Origin: Alectoria sarmentosa
Lineage: Eukaryota; Ascomycota; Lecanoromycetes; Lecanorales; Parmeliaceae
Direction of reading: 5' to 3'
NCBI GenBank assembly: GCA_009733775.1
Contig: WOGZ01000105.1
Span: 40,249-104,248 of the forward strand
Length of the DNA: 64,000 nucleotides
Part shown: positions 58,775 through 64,000 of the stretch, in pieces
How positions within the stretch are numbered: the first letter of the stretch is position 1
How the letters are laid out: every line of letters begins with the position of its first letter
Notes under the pieces: generated by a model
The model's input: the letters and a program-made list of their open reading frames with translations, nothing else
Told to the model about the DNA's origin: nothing
The model's database searches: none
Translations under genes and position numbers: made by a program

Positions 58775-61380
58775 ATGGGCAAGGCAATCCACCTCCCAGA
58801 CTGGAGTCTCAACTACCAAGTCGCAGCTCTCGGAGCCTACGCTACAATACTCGTCGAGTCGGTATATTTGATCCTCGGAGGCTTCGAAAATGCGTCTCTG
58901 CTCTCCATCAGTCTTCTCACCAATGGCTCTGCGGTTCTTGTTGCCGGATTTGGCGGTGCTTCTTCGACCCCTTTGGCAGTCATTCGGATGTGCTTGACGT
59001 CTGTGTTCCTCCTCTGGGCCATCATCTCTCAAGAAAATGAGACCTTCGATGTAACTTACGCTATATTATGTAGTGTGGCACATCTTTTTTACCAGCTGCG
59101 ATCACGGCATAATGCGGACGACTCACAAGGATTCCTGCCTCAGCACGAGAAACGTGCGCAGGCCGATGAAGCGCCATCGGAAAGCTGCTTGCATAATCCT
59201 CCAATAGACAACGATGATGCGGCAAGATTCTCAGGAAGCTTCCGCATCTTCTTTGGCAATATCTTCTGCCTTGAAGGCGCTCTTGTGCCCGTCAGCATTC
59301 TGGGAACCGTGATGACCTATCGCATTTCTGACTTCGATACCGGATTCGGTCTGGTGTTCGCCTTTATGTCAGCGTTCTTGTCCTCTGCGATTCTACTGTT
59401 TATCAACTATGCTCGAATGAGGGGCCGACGGATGGAAACCCGGAAAACATTGCTAAGATTGGTCGGGCTGATGTTGGTCATTGGGACTTTCTGCTTTGTC
59501 TTCTTTACCAGCGCGAAATTCCCGAATATCGAATTCAGTTGGTGGAGAATCACCTTTGGTGTTGCTTGGTTCGTACTTCGTCTATCTTCCTAAGTCTACT
59601 CATTGGCAATATCTCACCCTCCAAATATAGGTTCATGTTCCTATTCAGGACAGCCTACGTCGCCTGCCGATTCCTTACCCACGCCACCTTCTTTTCCTGC
59701 GCGGCGTGCAGTCAGAGAGAAGCAGGCATAGAAGGACCTCTGACCCAAGAGATTTCTGCTCGCTGCATTTGGGATGATTACGTTGCGTTACCCGCCCTAA
59801 ATCAGGATAAGGACGGCACATTGGGTGGCTTCGCCACTTTTCGAATAAGGCGGCAGAAGGACCCGGATCTTGTTGAACGCTTCTGGCTCAATGACCAACA
59901 GTTTTTTCAAATAAGTCCGAGAAGTTTCGTGATCTTTCTCGTTTCTTGCGTCGCATTGGCCTCCTTCAGCGGTGGCGCATTGAACCTAAACGGGACCTTC
60001 GCCAACATCGGCAGCCATTTCTTGAAGAATACCGCGTTCTACGTTACCATGGTCTTCACCTTTGTCTCTACTGGCCACACTCCGGCTGGAGACTCTCCAG
60101 AGCTCATGTTTGTTCCGCTCAGACATAACTTCCCGGACTGGAAGGCCACCGCCAGGGCCATATTCGCGACGATTCTGGTACATGCTGACCTTGTGTTTGC
60201 GGCGCCTACGGAAGCTTTTTCGAGCCTCGCACCGCTTGCATGCACAATTATGGCTCCTTTGCTACTCGCTGGCCTTTCAAAGCCCTTGGATCCTGCAGGT
60301 CAAGAAGCAAACGATGAACCAGGCGAAGGACAAGCAGCAGATAAGGTTTCTACGGAACCTACTTCATCGAATACCAAAGCTTGGACGATCGACTCGACGC
60401 TGCTATACTCTTCCTCCACAATCAGATGTCTTGATCTCCGAGTACTTTTGCTGGGGCTTTGTGTCACGCTCTTTGATGTGCTGTGCAATCAGTATCAGGA
60501 TGAGATGTCTGTTACAAGGTGGCCTATAAGTGCAGTCGTCTCGATCTTCGTTACCCTAATCTGGCTATATCTAGAGAACTCGGTACCCAGATCTCGAGAT
60601 CTTCAGCCCGGTTTCCTCTGCTTAGCTGCGGCCGCTCTGGTGGGAATTTTCAGCCACTTCAATTTCCTGGATGCTTTTGGACTTTACGACAACGAGTTGG
60701 AGGATGAAAATTTTGCTCATACAATGCCCATACCTGAGAATGCTAGTCATTCCAAACCCATCATGATTGCCCTATGGTACACGGTGCTGATCTCCATGGT
60801 CGTCTTCAACCGCCGGCTAGTACACCAAAAGGCAGATCAAGCGCTCCCCGCTACCAATGGGCAGCCTCCTAAGAAAGACCATCTACTCTTCAGCTTTCAT
60901 GTCAAGACATCACAGATCAATTCTGCATGGCAACTCAGAAATTCTCGTGTCGCCATCGCCCTCGTGTTTACTATGCTAGCTTCCTGTGTGGGCGCAAGTT
61001 GGCCGCTTGACATGAACACGACAGTCGCGGGGCTATTGCTCTTTGCATTGATCGTCAGCTTCCAACTTCAACCGAGGTCTGATAATTTGGACGAGAAGAT
61101 AAGCTTAACTCATGTAGCCGGGCTTATTATTTCTACCTTGATGACGATCTTGGCAGTTGGGCTCAACCGCTACGGCGTCTTGTATGATCGCGTGTCGGAT
61201 CCAAAGATTGATTGGAAAGTGGGTTCATGGTCTGCCTTGGTTTTCTATCAGCTTTCTGTGTCTGTGGGTCTGCGGTTGCAGGAAATGGGGTGGTTTACGA
61301 GACGGAGTAATGTAGAAGCGCCGCCGACAGGGGCTCTGCAGGACGAGGAGAAAGCCATGGCGCAGAAGGGAGAGAAATAG
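58775..61380 (+). CDS. multi-pass membrane protein of unknown family, 847 residues
   Basis: Two exons (58775-59568, 59631-61380); the 62-nt intron joins GVAW to FMFLFRTAY inside a helix. At least twelve hydrophobic segments are visible, among them AIISLQ-like helices near the start, ILGTVMTYRI, LLRLVGLMLVIGTFCFVFFT, SFVIFLVSCVALASFSGGAL, LRVLLLGLCVTLFDVL, PIMIALWYTVLISMVVFN and VAGLIISTLMTILAVGLN. Loops carry N-glycosylation sites (NLNGTF, ENASHS, DMNTTV). The C-terminus is short and charged (EEKAMAQKGEK). No transporter signature, glycosyltransferase motif or nucleotide site was recognised. ATG 58775 (MGKAIHLPDW) is chosen because it precedes the first helix closely. Location in plasma or internal membrane; function unknown. 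Confidence 0.75.
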
Positions 61381-61701
61381 AGAGTTTCAAATGCGACCAC
61401 CAATGGTTGGGATAACGTTCTATAAGTCATCAAGCATCCTGATCAGTCAGCAAGAGTATTGACAAAGGTCGTGCCGTTACGGCCATCGATGAGCATCAAA
61501 TGAATTCCTTGCGCCCGTTGGATCAGGAAGCCATATTCAGTGTGTCCTCATTGGTCCAATCACTGAGGCTCTGAATTGTGCCTGATTATAGACGGAGCGA
61601 CCTCAAATTGACCCACCTGTATCCTAGCGTTTGGCCCTTGTCAGTATCAATGGCCACAGGGAGAAGGGAAAGCCATCGGTGAGTGATCCCACTGGGAACT
61701 A

Positions 61702-61891
61702 GGCCGTCTGTAACTGACGGCTTATTTTACGCACTGAGTACATCAACCAACATAACGCAAAAAACTGCACGAAAACCTGCGCCGTTACCAAGTGAAGCCC
61801 CAATTTATGCAAATATGACACATAAAAGACCAGAATGCAAAAGCCCGTACACAATCTGGGCCGTCATCTGGGCCGTCACTAAGTGATGGCT
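61702..61891. repeat. pair of related palindromes, MITE-like
   Basis: Two 21-bp near-palindromes, 61702-61722 (GGCCGTC...GACGGCT) and 61871-61891 (GGCCGTC...GATGGCT), share 17 of 21 positions and bound about 150 bp. The right one is part of a larger hairpin with 15-bp arms (61865-61879 and 61883-61897). No clear target-site duplication. Confidence 0.45.
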
Positions 61892-63946
61892 CAGATGATG
61901 CGCAATCAAAGGCCATCAATCCCGCCACATTTACGGAAGAGGTATTCTCACTGCTTTAAATCGGGCTAGCCGAACCAAGGCTCTGGCCGTTTACGTATTC
62001 AGAATAAGGTCGATAATTTCTACGAGCAAGAGCGTTGCGACTGATAGCCACGGCAGGCAATAGTAGCGCCTAGGCGCTGCAGTATTGTAAGATAGCGATA
62101 ATCGAGTTGTTGTGCTAGCATGTCACTTGGCTATACTTGACCTTTATAAGATCTTTCAGTAACGAAAACTTGTTCCGCAAGTATTTTTGCCCGTACTTGT
62201 ACAGAGAGAGGTACGTGCTAAATAGATTGTGCGCATAAGAGCGACTCAAAGTGACGCGATCGTCTTGATATATAAGCTTGATGGTGACTTGAAATTTCAA
62301 GAGTATTCATGTCTAATAACGTCGAATATTCGCTTCTCCAGTCAATCGAGAATTCGAAACCCATATCACAAAAACTGTCGATTGACTCAATTGATATAAA
62401 CGCCAGAACCGCACCAACTACCAACCGTCAAACCTCAAAACTACACCATCAACCCCCATAACCAAACGGTTTCATCAACAGTGGAGCTGTTATTGGCGAG
62501 CTGGCAAGCTAAGTACATAGCACGGTTACTCGGTGCCCCATCGCCAACACCAACTACTCACTGTCACGCTTACTCTCCATCCTCGCTCCGCCTCCCCCTC
62601 TCCAAAACAATGACCACAGTCCCCACACCCATGAGCAACGCCAATATTCCCTAGCCGCAGCTCGTCTATCGAGCTAAGCTGCATCGCTACCACTCAAAGC
62701 CATCCTCCAACCTCGGCGCCAAATGCAATCCCAGCACACAACACATATACCACAACAATGCGAAGGAATGTCTTACTTACTAGCTAGGCGGTCTACAGAG
62801 CCGCATTTCGCTCAATGGGGTAGGTAGATGTGTACGCGGAATCAGCTGGGAAGAGGCGGACGTAGATTACCGAGGGAGAATTGGTGCCGGAGTGAGTGCA
62901 ACGTCAGATACCGGGCGTCTGGCAAGCGGAGCGGAGGGGAGCGGAGGATGTGCTTAGCTACTGCCAAGCGAGTGGATGCGGGGACGGGGCAGGAAGGGTG
63001 GGTGTGGAATTAGGAGCGAGGTGGAAGATGCGGAAGTATGGTCTCCCCTCCCATCGACACTGCCAACATCGAATGCTCTTTTTACTTTTTGAATACTGTA
63101 AGGCGGTTATCCCAGACGACGAACGGACCCCAGCGCGATATCAGGCTAAGAGAAACCCGAATTGCTATACACAATAAAGCGATAATAACATTCGAGGATA
63201 CAAAGTTTCCCGCATCATCAAATGGATTTATCAATGCTAGAACCTTCTACGGCCAGTGCCTTCCTGTCCCGAACCGTCCCTTGCACACCATCCATCCATC
63301 ACCTTGTCCATTCCTCACCAATCCATCTCCCAAAAACACCCCCACCCGCGTAACTAACAATTCATCTCCCAAACCCCCCCCACGCGGCGAAACTAACAAT
63401 CCACCTCCCATCCACCACCAACCCCGCCTCACCGTCCCCTTATCCTCTCCCTCAACCTCCCCCAACCTCCATCACACACCCCACTTCACAACATATTCTC
63501 CTCTCCTCGCCCTGCGCATACAGTACAGCTCAATCCAATCCAACCCAATCCAACCCAATCCAATCCAGCCCACACACACACACACACACACACCTCACAA
63601 CATATTATCCAAATCACAAAAACCATCATCTCAAACCCCCCCCCCCTCACTTCACTTTTAAACCATCGCGTTTCCCATTATCATAACGCCTTTACTATCG
63701 CTATCGCTGAGAAGAATTTATAATTTCGTTTCATTTCGTTTCGTCCAATTGCGTCGTGCGTGCGCAGTGAGTGTGGGAACTTAGTCAGCAGCACACGGAG
63801 AGCCGTCCTTCGCTGGCTTCGCTGGTGTGTGTTTTTCCTTCAGCAAGCTGTGTGTGTGGCAAATTGGAAATATGCTTTTTAGGTTCAGTGATTGGAGATT
63901 TAGGAACGAACGAACGAACGAACGAACGGTGGAGAGGAGAGGAATG

Positions 63947-64000
63947 ATGGATGGATGGATGGATGGATGGATGGATGGATGGATGGATGGATGGATGGAT
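63947..64000. repeat. ATGG tetranucleotide microsatellite
   Basis: Perfect ATGG/GGAT repeat of at least 54 bp that runs off the end of the window. Confidence 0.98.

Larger units (their letters stand above)
61381..64000. other. gene-free, repeat-rich end of the window
   Basis: No gene is supported. Contains a MITE-like pair of palindromes (61702-61891), CAATC/CAACC repeats (63527-63567), a CA run (63570-63594), a GAAC run (63903-63928) and an ATGG run to the end. The plus-strand frame 63038-63661 is composition-driven. Confidence 0.5.

Overview
The window is nuclear DNA of a filamentous ascomycete (Pezizomycotina). The evidence is many short introns (46 to 109 nt) with GT-AG ends (one GC-AG), and typical mould gene families: a CYP505 self-sufficient fatty-acid hydroxylase, a PTH11/rhodopsin-like membrane receptor, MFS porters, a class 3 secreted lipase, a salicylate-hydroxylase-type flavoprotein, mucin-like secreted proteins and a lectin-like membrane protein. 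The class cannot be fixed from the sequence. Genes are monocistronic and spread on both strands, with long gene-poor stretches of pyrimidine-rich and microsatellite DNA. One assembly gap (ten N) lies at 23341-23350.

Layout. 0-4 kb: an exon remnant, an IMPACT/UPF0029 protein (+) and a secreted lipase (-) with a foldback inverted repeat in its promoter. 4-9.8 kb: no intact gene, but a frameshifted acyl-CoA thioesterase (TesB-like) relic at 7221-7601. 9.8-11.7 kb: PHO84-like phosphate transporter (-). 11.7-16.5 kb: gene-poor, with AT-rich and polypyrimidine tracts. 16.5-23 kb: rhodopsin-like receptor (-), then an MFS porter (-) and an FAD monooxygenase (+) transcribed divergently from a shared 526-bp intergenic region. 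23.2-25 kb: a Pro/Ser/Thr-rich repetitive secreted protein interrupted by the gap. 28.9-32.4 kb: a 1074-residue secreted mucin-like protein (-). 33.4-36.9 kb: CYP505 (-).

39.1-40 kb holds an 873-bp miniature LTR retrotransposon (TRIM) with two 145-bp LTRs, a CATAT target-site duplication and a primer-binding site matching the anticodon arm of initiator tRNA-Met, followed by a frameshifted WD40 gene. 41.9-43.9 kb encodes an ankyrin-like plus ClpB-D2-type AAA+ protein. 46.7-50.0 kb is a large conserved fungal gene split by one in-frame TAA. 51.3-53.2 kb is a single-pass membrane protein with a lectin-like propeller. 55.1-55.9 kb is a double MYND-finger protein. 57.8-58.1 kb is a 91-residue cysteine-rich secreted protein. 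58.8-61.4 kb is an 847-residue multi-pass membrane protein of unknown family. The last 2.6 kb is repeats and microsatellites.

Links between genes. Only the MFS/monooxygenase pair looks like a functional unit. The lipase, CYP505, lectin-like, mucin-like and cysteine-rich proteins fit a fungus acting on lipids and surfaces outside the cell, but they are not arranged as a classic biosynthetic cluster: no polyketide synthase, NRPS or terpene synthase is visible. Exon models were built by hand from splice motifs and checked for reading-phase consistency; exact ends are inferences.
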